Assembly (NCBI GenBank): GCA_022457155.1
Contig: JAJGOT010000356.1
Span: 248,001 to 312,000, forward strand
Source of the DNA: Cladopsammia gracilis
Taxonomy: Eukaryota > Cnidaria > Anthozoa > Scleractinia > Dendrophylliidae
Direction of reading: 5' to 3'
Length of the DNA: 64,000 nucleotides
The stretch's first letter is position 1, and each line of letters starts with the position of its first letter. The notes under the pieces are model-generated. The model had not been told where the DNA came from, ran no database searches, and saw nothing but the letters and a program-made list of their open reading frames with translations. Below are positions 1 through 12,164 of the stretch, in pieces. The position numbers were made by a program, and so were the translations under genes.

Positions 1-1195
1 CAATAGGCTCTGTCGCTGTTTCATTTGAATGGTTACCAGGGAGACTAGAGATTTCACTCACAGACTCAAAAGCGGCTCAAAACAGAACATATTTGCACAG
101 TAAAGTAAACATTGCTTAAGGAAAGTAAAGCTCAGTAGCTTTTGTTTCAACGGCCACAGACTCAAAACGTTGGAACCACCTTGAAAAGTACAATAAACGG
201 CAGCGCCACAGGGAAGTATAGATTCAAATCGAAAGAATTCAAGAAAGATGTTCACCAGTTTACTGATTTGGAAAGTACGAAATCATCTAATGTTCTGTAT
301 CGGGCTTAGAAAAAAAACAATAAAATAGACATAACAGTATTTATCACATGTAAAGCGTCGATCGTAAAAGTGAAGGTGTAAGAGTCTGATGTTAATAATT
401 AACTAAAAACAAAATTCATAAAATACAGTATAGTTTACTAAGAAAATATATTAATGATTTTATATCGCATGGATGGAAAAATACTGTTTTTATTGGCGTC
501 AATATAATTTGACAAATACACGTGAGAAATTAAAACAAGACAAGGCTGAAATCTGAAATAAAGAAATAACAAATTAGCTGTCTAGTCTGTAGTCTGTCAC
601 TGTTTTATGTCCCCCCCCCCTCCCCCCCCCCCTCCCCACAGACTCAAAAGTTAGAACAAATGGTACCATGCAAAAGTACTGCCGAAGAGGTTTCATTTGA
701 ATGGTCACACCATAGGATTTAGTGCACAGACTCAAAAGTTAGAACCACACTACAGTCTCTCCATAATTGACTCTGGGAGTGAAAGGATTAAGCTCGATTA
801 AGCTGTCACAAAGTTCCAGTGTGGATCCCCTGTACCTCCCCTGTGGATTCCCTGTAATTCTATACCTCTAAAGGTTTTCCTTACTAATTACCCGAAAAGA
901 AAATATTGCGAGTACTCGTCACATGATTTCGGCTATGTTGATACATTATGTAGATAACATGTAACTAAGCAACCCATCTGATACAGGTGAACTGGAACTC
1001 ATTCTGAGACGGATGGACGCGATAGAATGAAAAAGTCAATTCGTTTTAAATATTAAAATATTTGATATTTAAAAATACATGCCTGCCTCCTATAATTGTC
1101 CATTTCTTTGCATTCTTTACATTTCCCCCTTGCAATTTCGTCTGCAAAGCCACCTGCGTTTCTAAGCCGAAAGGACCTGAGCCAGAACAACTGGT
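1..1195. other. Gene-free AT-rich stretch with a repeated motif
   Basis: I see no gene here. The motif CACAGACTCAAAA recurs near 57, 156, 636 and 721, and GTTTCATTTGAATGGT recurs near 18 and 690. A C-rich tract lies at about 609-638. The copies suggest a degraded interspersed repeat. Confidence 0.5.
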
Positions 1196-1207
1196 CCTTA
1201 TTCTCAG

Positions 1208-1565
1208 GGTGGTGACTAGAATGGATACTCAAAAATCAGGTTGGACCACCTCGGACGCCTTATGTAGACTTATATAACGGAGTAACTGGTTAGCTTTCAG
1301 TTGAGGTTGGGATTAGCAGTTTATATAGTTAAATTTAGAACTAAGCAACCCGAGAAGCTAGGTGGTACAGTGGTACGGTAGGCTATGTAAGCCTAAGCCT
1401 ACCTGAGGTCACAGGTTCAATCCTGAGTGGGGATTTTAGATTTTACTGTTTTACACTTTAAAATTTATTGAAAATAAATTCTAAGTGTCGACATTACGTT
1501 ATATAATTCTCAATAAGTGTCCGAGGTGGTCCAACCTGATTTTGGAGTATCCATTCTAGTCACGA
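1208..1565. mobile_element. MITE with ~50-bp TIRs and a tRNA-like core
   Basis: Inverted copies of a ~50-bp sequence (GTGACTAGAATGGATACTC...) lie at about 1,209-1,262 and 1,512-1,565. A direct repeat, CCTTATTCTCAG, abuts both ends (1,196-1,207 and 1,566-1,577) and looks like the target duplication, though it may be inflated by a few chance bases. The interior at about 1,352-1,432 reads like a tRNA-derived segment, with a B-box-like GGTTCAATCC. No protein is encoded, so the element is non-autonomous. The family is uncertain. Confidence 0.65.
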
Positions 1566-1691
1566 CCTTATTCTCAGACCTGCTTAATTTCTCACCAATC
1601 TTCTCGCGGGAGAAAACTTCTTGGAACACAGGCTTACCATCCTCTGTTTGTGTGATGTTTTTGTGCATTGTAATGGAGGTATTGGTTAATA

Positions 1692-1932
1692 GAGCAGTTT
1701 TCAATTAAGTGTCAAAAATATTGGCTAAAAAATTTTGCGCCACTTTCTCGACCAATCAGAAGTAAAACCAAAACCAATCGTGACTTGCTCGCACGCGTTT
1801 TCCCGCGCTTGGCGCCGCCGACATGTAATTGCTTCGAGCTCTGATTGGTTCATTGGATTGTTTACGACTGCTGTGATTGGTCAGAATAATTACTTTGGTT
1901 TTGGTTTTACGACACTCAATTGAAAACTGCTC
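1692..1932. mobile_element. Small TIR element (MITE), GAGCAGTTTTC termini
   Basis: Near-perfect ~22-bp inverted termini GAGCAGTTTTCAATT... bound 241 bp, with TA on both sides, as in Tc1/mariner-type insertion. A shorter inner inverted repeat includes CCAATCAGA and GGTTTTGGTTTTAC. There is no coding capacity. The termini resemble those of the larger element that starts at 1,973. Confidence 0.6.
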
Positions 1933-1972
1933 TAAAACTAGGCTCACTAAAAGCGGAATGTAAGGCTCTTAA

Positions 1973-4900
1973 GAGCAGTTCTCTGTAAAAATCGAGAAAA
2001 GTGGGAAATGAAAATTTTTGACCCCCCTTCATATTTTGCATGCAGATAGGTCTTCAGGGGGGATGTTCAAAAATGACCTTTGTTAAGGTCGTTTCTTCTT
2101 TGTTGCCATGGTAACACTGGATGTTTGTTGGTGCCGCCAAACCCACTTTTGACCTCAGAAACTTCCTTAAAAAGTGCAAAATGTAAGACATCGTTTCTCC
2201 AGTCCATTAATACTGAACAAATCAAGACTTTCACCAGATGTAAAACCTTTATTCTAGTTTACATTTATGCATGTGGCATTTTGTTACATCAACTGCACAT
2301 GAACTTAACGGTCAAACAACTTGATGGTGTTTCAGCCATTTTAGTTGACGAGTAAAACTAGCAATACTTTTTCTTGAATTTTTCCAAAAGTACGCCGATT
2401 CTAGAACTCAAACTACGTGGCTAGTTTAAATAGATACTCCAGTTACTAAATCTATAAAAATCTCTGCGGGGCGGGTTAATTTTGGACTTTGGTTCACTGA
2501 GGAAAAACCTTCAAAAATCATTTGTTGTAAACTATGGTGAAATTAACATTACGTTCATTCGACAGAAATCCTTTAAGAAAACTCAATCGGTCTTCAGGCT
2601 TAAAGAATAGCATACACTCTATCAATGTCTGGTCAAATCGGCTGTTAATAGCCGTTATTTTTTGAACAATCTCAATCCAAATAAAGCTTACTTTACTGTT
2701 TTCTGCAGTTCTCAACTTGCGAAGAACGAGTCGGTTCTTTCTGCACTACAGTTTCTGCACAAAAGTCGGATATCGAAACCATCTCTTGTGGCTGAGCATG
2801 CTGTTTGTCTTCAGTGGGGGTCCATTAACCCATCACAGTGCAAATAACAACAGCTTTTGTAGTACCCGGAAGGTCACCCAAGCAAGCCATCATCGGAAAC
2901 TTTGTTCGTCCACGTACAATTCTGCTCTGGATTTACCGCATATTTCTCCGTCACATGTCATCATTCGCTCCAAAAGGAGATAAAACGGTTTTCTGATTAA
3001 AAGTTTAAAGATCAATTACATTTAGCTAAACATTTTACCGTCTTTCTTTCGCCTTTCTTTCGTAGTTCAGGCCACCAGTTCAGGCAAAAACATCTCTGGT
3101 CAGCGGTATAACTAGAATACGATTTGACTTCATAAAATGCCAACATGGCGTCCGCATCATATTGAGGTGCCAGAAAGTATTGGAATTGGAATGCCAGAAC
3201 TCTTCTTTTTAGATTTTCTTTCTATTTACAATAGATTACATTTCCCGTACATTTCTTTGCTGATAAAACGAAAACGTGAACAAAAGGTGAACGACTGGAT
3301 GCTTTCTTCTGATATTATAACTCTTGCTCTCTTCTGTAGCTGACTTTCGTACAATATTTTCGTTTTTGGTAAATGCCTGTTCTGTGACTCGGTGAGCTGC
3401 GTCTTTTATTTAATTTTTTTTCTTTTGCTGCAAAGCAAGGAAAGTACGAGTTCAACTGTAAAGAACCAAATTTTTGCGTCTTTAACTTTTCTTGGCATTT
3501 TCTTTGTTACCGCTTCGATCGCTCGTCCTTTTAGTTGATTTCTCTCTATGCAAAAACTTGCTTTTAAGAAATAACTTTTGATTTTCACTGAATCCACTTT
3601 CATCTGTTAATGGCCACCCGACCATCAAAACAAATTAGTTCTAGCGCGCTCGCCGCTCAAAGCTGCAGCTGTTGCGTTCCGTTTGTCTTTCTAACTTGCA
3701 TATTTTTGCCACGAGTAACTTTGCGTCACTAACGTAAGTGCCGTAGTTACAGTGTTTCTGAAGTGCATATTATTCAACAAAATAAATTTGTACACACTTT
3801 CTAGGGGAAGGAGAGTATATATTTGAAGTATTACACTAGGAGATAAGAACCGTAAATCCTCTGTTAAACGCCCCACCCACCCCGCCAAAAAAAAAAAAAG
3901 ATACTTAATAGACTAAGAGGGAGAGAGATTGGGGGGGCGGGAGGTATTGTAGCGAAACACAAGCAGTTCACCACTCTTTTTATACTCATAAAATTACAAT
4001 AGGTTCCCACAACTTAATTTCTATGATGCGGATGTCACTCAAATCTCAATGTCGGAAAATGGAAAAACTGGAAGAAGAGTACACTCTAGTCTGTTTTTTC
4101 CTAGTTTTTTTGCTATACCAAATCGCAACCATCAGAGCGTTTCTCATCATGAATTCGTACTCGGATTGGTCCGGTAAAAAAATGTATCGGTACCGATAAG
4201 ATAAACGGGAGATCTACAAAACAGACGAACTTGATGGGAACTTTTGAACCTTTGAAAAAGTGAACTTTGCTCATGCAGCTAAATGAGGAATATCGTATTT
4301 GTAGGTGGTTTTCGCTTTTTCTGATTAACGCAAAGCTCAAATAGAATACAGTTTGCGGCTACAATTTCGTTTTCTGACGTCATTTGATGATCACTTTTGC
4401 GACTGAAATTTTGCTTCTTCCATTGAAAAATAGCTGTCAAAGGACAAAGAACGCTCGCCAAACGGCAAACTTTTCTTCAAACTGTTTATTATATTTCCCA
4501 CCATTTTCTTGCCGGTAGTTGCTCTTGAGCTGTTTGTCTCCTAATACTTAAGATAGTTTTATGCGTCTCCGTATGTTTTTTCAGCAGACACGTGATTCCT
4601 CGAATTTTAATTGCGTCGACAGCAGACCCTGTGCAGACCCGACAGGGGTTTTTCAGACATGATTCACCGGCTATGATTCGCTCGTCATGAATCACTCATC
4701 ATGATCAGACAGCTGTGAATAAAATCGACAGTCAGTGACAATGCAATAAGATGAGGACGCCACGTTAAACACTTTACGAAGGAACGTTGTATTTTAGATT
4801 CTACCGCTGACCAGCAGGGCTTTGCCTGAACTGGTGGCCTGGACTTCGAAAGACGTATAAAGAACGGAGAAAAAAAAAGGGGGTAAAATGCCTCGCTTAA

Positions 4901-5950
4901 TGTGATTGACTGTAAAAGTTTAATCAGAAAACCGTTTTATCTTGTTTTGGAGCGAATGATTTTTACATGTGACGGCGAAATATGCGGTAAATCCAGAGCA
5001 GAATTGTACGTGGACGAACAAAGTTTCCGATGATGGCTTGCTTGGGTGACCTTCCGGGTACTACAAAAGCTGTTGTTATTTGCACTGTGATGGGTTAATG
5101 GACCCCCACTGAAGACAAACAGCATGCTCAGCCACAAGAGATGGTTTCGATATCCGAATTTTGTGCAGAAACCGTAGTGCAGAAAGAACCGACTCGTTCT
5201 TCGCAAGTTGAGAACTGCAGAAAACAGTAAAGTAAGCTTTATTTGGATTGAGATTGTTAAAAAAATAACGGCTATTAACAGCCGATTTGACCAGACATTG
5301 ATAGAGTGTATGCTATTCTTTAAGCCTGAAGACCGATTGAGTTTTCTTAAAGGATTTCTGTCGAATGAACGTAATGTTAATTTCACCATTGTTTACAACA
5401 AATGATTTTTGAAGGTTTTTCCTCAGTGAACCAAAGTCCAAAATTAACCCGCCCCGCAGAGATTTTTATAGATTTAGTAACTGGAGTATCTATTCAAACT
5501 AGCCACGTAGTTTGAGTTCTAGAATCGGCGTACTTTTGGAAAAATTCAAGAAAAAGTATTGCTAGTTTTACTTGTCAACTAAAATGGCTGAAACACCATC
5601 ACGTTGTTTGACCGTTAAGTTCATGTGCAGTTGATGTAACAAAATGCCACATGCATAAATACAAACTAGAATAAAGGTTTTACATCTGGTGAAAGTCTTG
5701 ATTTGTTCAGTATTAATGGACTGGAGAAACGATGTCTTACATTTTGCACTTTTTAAGGAAGTTTCTGAGGTCAAAATTGGGTTTAGTGGCACCAACAAAC
5801 ATCCAGTGTTACCATGGCAACAAAGAAGAAACGACCTTAACAAAGGTCATTTTTGAACATCCCCCCTGAAGACCTATCTGCATGCAAAATATGAAGGGGG
5901 GCCAAAAATTTTCATTTCCCACTTTTTTCGATTCTTACAGAGAACTGCTC
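1973..5950. mobile_element. 4 kb element with ~1.15 kb inverted arms, TTAA-flanked
   Basis: The left arm (1,973-3,115) is repeated in inverse orientation at 4,797-5,950 with only scattered differences. The outer tips read GAGCAGTTCTC...GAGAACTGCTC and each is flanked by TTAA (1,969-1,972 and 5,951-5,954), the target used by piggyBac-type transposases. The 1.7 kb spacer (3,116-4,796) encodes no transposase that I can recognise. Short open frames in the two arms mirror each other and reflect repeat identity rather than genes. The tips do not begin with the CC typical of piggyBac, so the superfamily is only suggested by the TTAA. Confidence 0.6.
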
Positions 5951-6042
5951 TTAAAACTGATGCGTGAAATAAAATAAAAACTCTCAAAATCACTACCATG
6001 TTGTTTAACTTTGTTTTCTGTGTATATTTTGATGATTTGTGG

Positions 6043-6129
6043 CTCGCGAAAGCGGTATTTTTAAAATAACGGTTCTGGACTTGCACAAAAGTAATCCAAC
6101 CGTTATTTTTAAAATACCGCTTTCGCGAT
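6043..6129. repeat. Hairpin with ~31-bp arms
   Basis: The arm starting CGCGAAAGCGGTATTTTTAA is repeated in inverse orientation about 25 bases later with two mismatches. It is probably a minimal foldback MITE. No gene is present. Confidence 0.7.
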
Positions 6130-6480
6130 TGTGAGGGTTTTGACTTTTCATTTCATCCTTAAATTTCGCCATTACAGTTGCACAGTGCTTGGTAAGCGAA
6201 GCGATTTTAAAAATATTTGTGGGCTTTGTTGGCTACCTTTTGCCAGTGGTTTGTGTCAGTTTTCAGTTTTACAGTTGATCAATTTGCGGCACCTTCTTGT
6301 CTGTCATGTTTTCCAGCTGCTTAACGTCAAGCTTCAACATGAACAAACACATGCAAATTTTAATCGCAGTTAATTGCACTTTTTCGTCTCGATTGTTATT
6401 GCTTTCCGGTGTCATTGTTCAAATCGTAGTTCTATTGAATCGAGCGAAACCAAAAATATATCACATGCATACTGAATAAA

Positions 6481-7210
6481 TCAAAGGGCTCTTAAAGCCA
6501 TCTCGTTAATGCGAGAGAACGTAAGGTTAATAATTAAAAAACAACAAGAATTGGAAACGTTGGGTGCCTTTGATAGGTAAATGTAGTAAAGACGTGATAG
6601 CGGAGCACTTGCCAGGCCGAAGGCCAGGCTGCGCAGCCCCATACTCATAGAACCAGAACCTATGCCCTTCATTTTTCATGGTCATGGCTAGCGGAATGTT
6701 TCGCGGGCGCGCGTGTGCCCTCCGTCCGCGGGCGTGTGTGTGCCCTCCGTCCGCTGTCGCACAGGACCGGACTGCGCAGGACTAGCTCGCGGGCGCGTAT
6801 GACGTCGCAAAACATGCGCATACGACGTCATGTTGAAACCAAAGCGAGGCTTTGTTTTTCGCGCGGTTACACGGCCGAATGTCACGTCAGCTAGAAAAAC
6901 ACTTTGATGTTTTGCTGTGAATTTACTAAGCGGAGAAAACCGTTTAAATTAAAGGCGTTATTTCCCTGAATATTTCGCGGTTTGCTACTCAAGACAAGGA
7001 TACTAATTAAGGGATACTTAGAAGCCGCTTTAGTGGAAAAAGACGAGCTTTCATGGATAAAATCTTGCTTCGAGGAACTTCATGTATTACGTTTTTATCA
7101 AATGCGGGAGACTGGTTTGTTTTCTACGGATTTCAGAACCAGAAGCGGAGATTTGAATTTCCAAGCAAGCGAGGGACATAAAGGTAAAACAGATTACAGT
7201 TTTCGATGAG
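6481..7210. repeat. Dispersed repeat, copy also at the window's right end
   Basis: The stretch from about 6,620 to 7,090 matches the reverse complement of 63,530-64,000. It includes a GC-rich segment with CCCTCCGTCCG repeats and a CATGACCATGAAAA motif. The first ~60 bases (CAAAGGGCTCTTAAAGCC...) also recur, inverted, at about 36,545-36,598 and 57,905-57,952. It looks like an end of a larger transposon family. The open frames show no known domain. Confidence 0.6.
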
Positions 7211-10200
7211 AATTTATGTTGATATCAATCTGTGAGTGTCTTTTTATTGGTGTTATTGTTAGTTTTGGAGAAGTGCTTAAATTCAGTTGTATCGATCTCT
7301 TGAATTTCATCGAAGAAAGCTTGAACTCTATGAGCTATAATTCAATGGTACGCGTTTTGCTTTTAAACGTAAACTAATGGAGATTTGAATAAATTTTTTC
7401 GAAAGAAGATTGTGTTGTCCATTTTTATGTGTTTGTTCATTCATTAGAAAGTTTGAAAAGCGATTTTATGTAAACAAAACAAGACTGATTTTATAGTACA
7501 GTTCTATCTTCACTCGCATCGCCTTATGCAAATATGTTTGTGTATTTTTGCAATTTTTGATTTTCAAATCAGTTTCTCGGGCAATTTTTGACAAACAAAA
7601 ACTGTATTTTATTCGGAAACTAGTGGTACTAGTTATTCTAAACAGAGAAAAGTTGTTTTTGTGAACTTTTGTACGGTCTATAAAAATGTGCTGTGCAGAC
7701 GGTCGCGTAACAAGCTTACTGTTTTTGAGAATTGCTAAAATTGAAAATAGCCCGTTCGTCAATCTTAATTCTTGTGCTTCCAACCTTTCACCTTAGTTAA
7801 GTTTCACCTTAGTTAAGCTTGTTCAAAGTGCGACGCTGTTAGGCTTGGGCTATCTATATATATTAGGTTATATGTGTAAAGCTGCTAAATGATCTATTGA
7901 AGCTGAAAGATTGAAAATACCTGTAGGTCTAACCGTAGAGTTAGACATTGCAGTCATAGAGGACTTAAGGGCTCTTTTAGAAGCCACCAAGATAAAAGTC
8001 ATGAGCAACAAAACAATCACGAGTGTGAATGTAAATAATTTTCATGTTAATCTAGCGCATTTGTTCAAAATAGTCTTCATTTTACTGAGGGGAAACTTCA
8101 ACTTATATTAAGCGAATGAGGAGGCGAATTTGGTTGCTTCGGGGGAAATTTGTGAGGAGGGATGGGGGTGGCAAAACTACTTATATTCAAACTATCTTGA
8201 CTAGATAGCCCTTTTACTTAGTTGATCTTTCTATTTTTTGTATTCACAGTATTTTAGTAGCAATGACTTGTATGGCATTACAATGGCGATTTTCTTATCA
8301 ATCGAAATTTGGGAAAGATGTACCAATTGAAGGTTAAAATATTTACTATCTTTATTTATTGATATTTAAACAGAACTAAAATATATTGCAACGATTTTCA
8401 TTTGGGATTAAAATTGATTTACCGGCAATGTTTTTAAACAGCCAATTTATATGTGCAGTGTATATGTGAATGTAAAGTATGAGACAAAACAAGAACTTTG
8501 TGCGTGTCAATAACTTCTGTAAAAAGACTTAGAAAAGGAATGTTTTCTCTAAACACTTCACTAAGGTAGACTATTGCAAAAATGGCAAATGAAAATATTT
8601 TGTCGCTTTTTCTGTTGACTCAAAAATTGTGTACCTTCGGGCCGAATGGTGTCTCTTGTAGGAATAGAGCTAGTGATTAGGTTTCGTTTCCTTTTATAGC
8701 CAATTGAAAATGCGAGCTTTTTTAAAACATCTCGACTTAAGAGGCCTTGGTAAAAGCGACAAGCGACATGGCCCCGAAAACTGCCGACACGAGACGTTCT
8801 GAACAGCGACAAGCGACTCGATTCAAAAATACGACAAATTACGACAGCGACACAATAAACACTGAAAATAAACAGAGACTTCAGAAAGTTGTACAATTTA
8901 CCAATAAAAGTTAAACATTATTGACCATATCGTTCATATCAACATGCGACGGCCGACGGTCTGTTTTAATGATCTATTTATTTGTTATTGAAACGTCTAC
9001 CAACCTCGTTCCCAAGGCCCGTCTCTTCCTCTCTCTTGGACGTGCAGTTGAGTAGACCCTAGACTCCTGGTATATATACATATCGGTGACCTTTGATTTT
9101 TGGCTAGACTTTCTCAAAGTCCGTTTTTCGAATTCGGTGGTCGGGCGGAGAACGGACTTTTCTCGCCTGCAGCGCGCCATTTTTAACCGACCTGTTTTTA
9201 CGATAACATTTAGAACAAAAGGCCTGTTATATCTTTATTTTGATCTGAAAGAAAAAGAATCCCTCAGGAACGTTCTTGGGGTAGACTTATTCTTAAAGCT
9301 AGGCTAAAATGCTTTTAGCGACGAGCAGGATTTGTGGGCTTTTATAACAATTCATTGTATCTAGTTGTTTGAGCCGCATTTGAGAACTGTTTATTTTACC
9401 AGCCGGATGCGTGAACCATTAGGTCACACTTACATTTTCGCGCCAACAATATGCAAATTAAATTCGATATTGTGCAGACGAAACAAGTCGACTCGCGACT
9501 TCGTCGCACGCTTTTCGCAACTTCGTCGCGCTCTCGTGGGATTCGCAGTCTACTTGTGGCAAGTCTAATTTTTGGCGCTCATTTATTTCAAAGTCATTCA
9601 TCGTGTTCTGAATTCTGGTGATCTTATATGGTCAAATAGGGTCAATAAGTAACTCTTCCCGTTTCAAAAGTGGGTTGGGTGATTAGGTTTGGGTAAGAAA
9701 TTTTTTCTTCAAACTTTTGGCGGTGGATTTTTTTTCCTGACATGCAACGGTGTCGAATTTTTTTTTTCAGCGTTATAGCCATGCAAGATTTTTTTTTAAT
9801 ACAATTTTTTCTTCAAAATCAAGGATGTGTGGACATAAGTTTAACATAACTGCTTGCCTATAGGAAAACCACATTTAACACTTAAATGTCGGACTGCTCT
9901 GCGTAAAATGCCATTGAAATTAACATTATTAGAATTTTTGTTCTTTGGCTTTTAATACCAAGATTATAAATGTACCAATACTGACCTTTAATAAATGCCC
10001 TTAAACTTTCTCCATTTTCTATATCTCATTTAAGGTTAACTTTTTGACATTTGGCATAAATGTACACTGTATGGAGAACCCATCCCCCTTGCTGTATGTT
10101 CAGATGGTTATTTCCCTGAGAGATTGGTGCATTTTTTCTTGAAATAGGTTACAAAGTAGTGACAGGCCTGCACGACTCCCGCTGTTCGCCAATGTGATGT

Positions 10201-10270
10201 TCTCGCCTTTAGAGTTTCGCTATAACGAGTATGTCTTAAAGCGATTTCCCTCTTTTATAGGAGATAATGG
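7211..10270. other. Gene-free AT-rich stretch
   Basis: No gene, RNA or complete transposon is recognised here. A T-rich segment near 9,690-9,810 (repeated TTTTTTTTC blocks) resembles the interior of the MITE at 29,187-29,446 and a stretch near 60,300-60,440. That makes a degraded relative of that MITE likely here. Confidence 0.4.
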
Positions 10271-10278
10271 GAGGCTCT

Positions 10279-10420
10279 TTATATATCTCCCCCTGCGCAA
10301 CAGTTGGTTCTGTATGAAATGCCATTATCCATAAGGATTTTCTTTAAATTGGACACTGCTGGTGATATTGTGACTATTGTGTGACAAAAGGTAGATTTTT
10401 CTTGTATCCTTTTTATCTCG
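10279..10420 (-). pseudogene. Penelope-like reverse transcriptase remnant
   Basis: On the minus strand the residues SPAVSNLKKILMDNG resemble the conserved region of Penelope-like element reverse transcriptases that follows the palm domain. The fragment is short, has stops downstream, and is cut off on its upstream side by the repeat whose palindrome lies at 10,421-10,440. It is a relic with no function expected. Confidence 0.45.
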
Positions 10421-11440
10421 TTAATGCGCATGCGCATTAAGCGAGATTTCGGAATTGAGTACGAAAAAGGGACAAAAGTTGTTAACAAAATTTTGTGGAC
10501 TTTTGTCCGGGGGGGGGGTTCTTCTTCCTTCGTTATAGAAGCTGTATTAGGGCATTGAGGATATGGTTGGTTAAACCGGTTAGGATTTCAAGAAGGGCGT
10601 CACATACTGCCACTAAAATTTTTGGGGAGCACCCCCGGACCTATTGTTAATTTCCCTAGGGTATTGGAATGTCAGAACTTGTCATGAACTTGTCATATCT
10701 CACATTACGTTACCGCAAAGGTATTAGTCCTTCTTAAATTTCGATATCTCATGTAAAAAGGGTAAAAATAGGTCAAATGCGTTTTCTTGGGAAACGTAGT
10801 TTGAGAATTTCACGGTGTATTTTACCAATGGAGACGTTTTGAGAAAGTTAAATGGGACAGGAAAGTTTGTGTTTTAATATGAGCGGTATGGCAGAGCAAA
10901 ATAGCATGAACTTTGCGTTTTTTTCTATTCATTGCTATTACGGTTTGATTGTGCAATAGTATGGGAAAGACGTCATAGTATTGTTGATTTAGCTACCGTG
11001 CACAAGGAAATTTTGCGGATTGTCCGACTGAATTTGTTTTGCGGGAGGAAATTTTTGCGGGTTGCGGAGGCAGCTAAAATTTCTGCTGGAAGGAAATGTT
11101 TGCAGATTTCTGGTCAAGGGCCGAGTATAAATAAAATCCAAGGCATCGGTATTAAACTGCAATTTTACTTCCTGACCGGAGGTTTGTATAATTCCCATAG
11201 TTATGGTTGCTGTTCTGGCGCCAATATGAACATAAACAACGAGAAAACTAGTGAGTGAATTATTGTACGTTGTTGTAAAAACGTAACAGTATTATGATAA
11301 CACTCTCTGGTTCTTTTGAGGACATATCTGGAGTTGAATCGGGAATACAAATGACTGTTGTGTCGGTCGCCTCGGAGTTATGAGAGTTCACTGTTATATG
11401 AGAGTTATGAGTTATGAGAGTTCACTGTTAAAAAGTTCCT
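10421..11440 (+). repeat. Palindrome-headed dispersed repeat, copy 1
   Basis: The copy begins with TTAATGCGCATGCGCATTAA, flanked by near-complementary TCTCG/CGAGA. It continues through a G-tract (CCGGGGGGGGG), TTGATTTAGCTACCGTGCAC near 10,985 and a TGTTGTGTCGGTCGCCTCGG stretch near 11,357. Copies at 28,611-29,520 and, inverted, 62,280-63,515 match over most of this length. This copy keeps the uninterrupted TTTAGCTACC site that is split by a MITE in copy 2. No recognised protein is encoded. Confidence 0.7.
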
Positions 11441-12020
11441 ATGGATCAATTCAACTTGGTTTACTCCGCATTCAGCTGTGAAAGGTTTTGCTTAGTATGT
11501 AATTCGCTTTTATTATAAGCTTTTGTGCTATTCATCGAAATTTAATCTTCTAAAAGTCAACAGGGTTTTGTTTTTGACAATCAAACTTAATTGTTTTAAC
11601 CTCTTTGAAAAGCATTCAATTACTGTACCAGGTCGTGCTTTCATTCATACTAAAATGCACTACCTTCTGAACAATAGTTTACCTTGAGTTAATTTATCGT
11701 TCTTAATTAGGTTCGTTCCACTATTCAAGTTGATACCTTGTTAGTAAATTTATCATGTCTAGCCGATTTTTCACGTATCAAGCTGTACACACAATAGTTG
11801 TTATTACTGTTCTAAATTAGTCTCGTCCGGCACTCACGGTGTTGTTTCAGTTTTATTTAACTAATCAACGACTTGGCAAGTAATGGTGTCATTTTGTTTT
11901 TTCAGTATGAATAGTTTAGCTGACTCATCGAAGTTAAATTTAGTAGCTTTTGTTGTAGGTGAATAACTCGATAATGGTACATCGCTAGTACGTGCCGTAC
12001 AAGTTATTTGCCGACCTTGC

Positions 12021-12031
12021 AAATCTATTGA
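12021..12031. repeat. Left target-site duplication of the L1-like element
   Basis: AAATCTATTGA here is repeated directly after the poly-A tail at 22,557-22,567. The A residues are ambiguous with the tail, so the certain part is TCTATTGA. Confidence 0.75.
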
Positions 12032-12164
12032 AGGTGTGCCGCTGACCGCGATGGCGATCGGACGTGTCTTTACAAGCTAAGACGCTTTGGCGATGGGAGA
12101 AGACCTTATCCAACAAACTTTTCGCTTATCTTAATTTAAAATAAAGTAATAACAACTGCAGGTT

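Noticed and set aside
4937..5389. 150-codon frame in the right arm of the TTAA-flanked element
   Set aside because: The mirrored sequence in the left arm is broken into other frames, there is no known domain, and the codon pattern shows no constraint.
8561..8896. 111-codon minus-strand frame
   Set aside because: No domain or homologous motif; embedded in AT-rich non-coding sequence with CGACAAGCGAC repeats.
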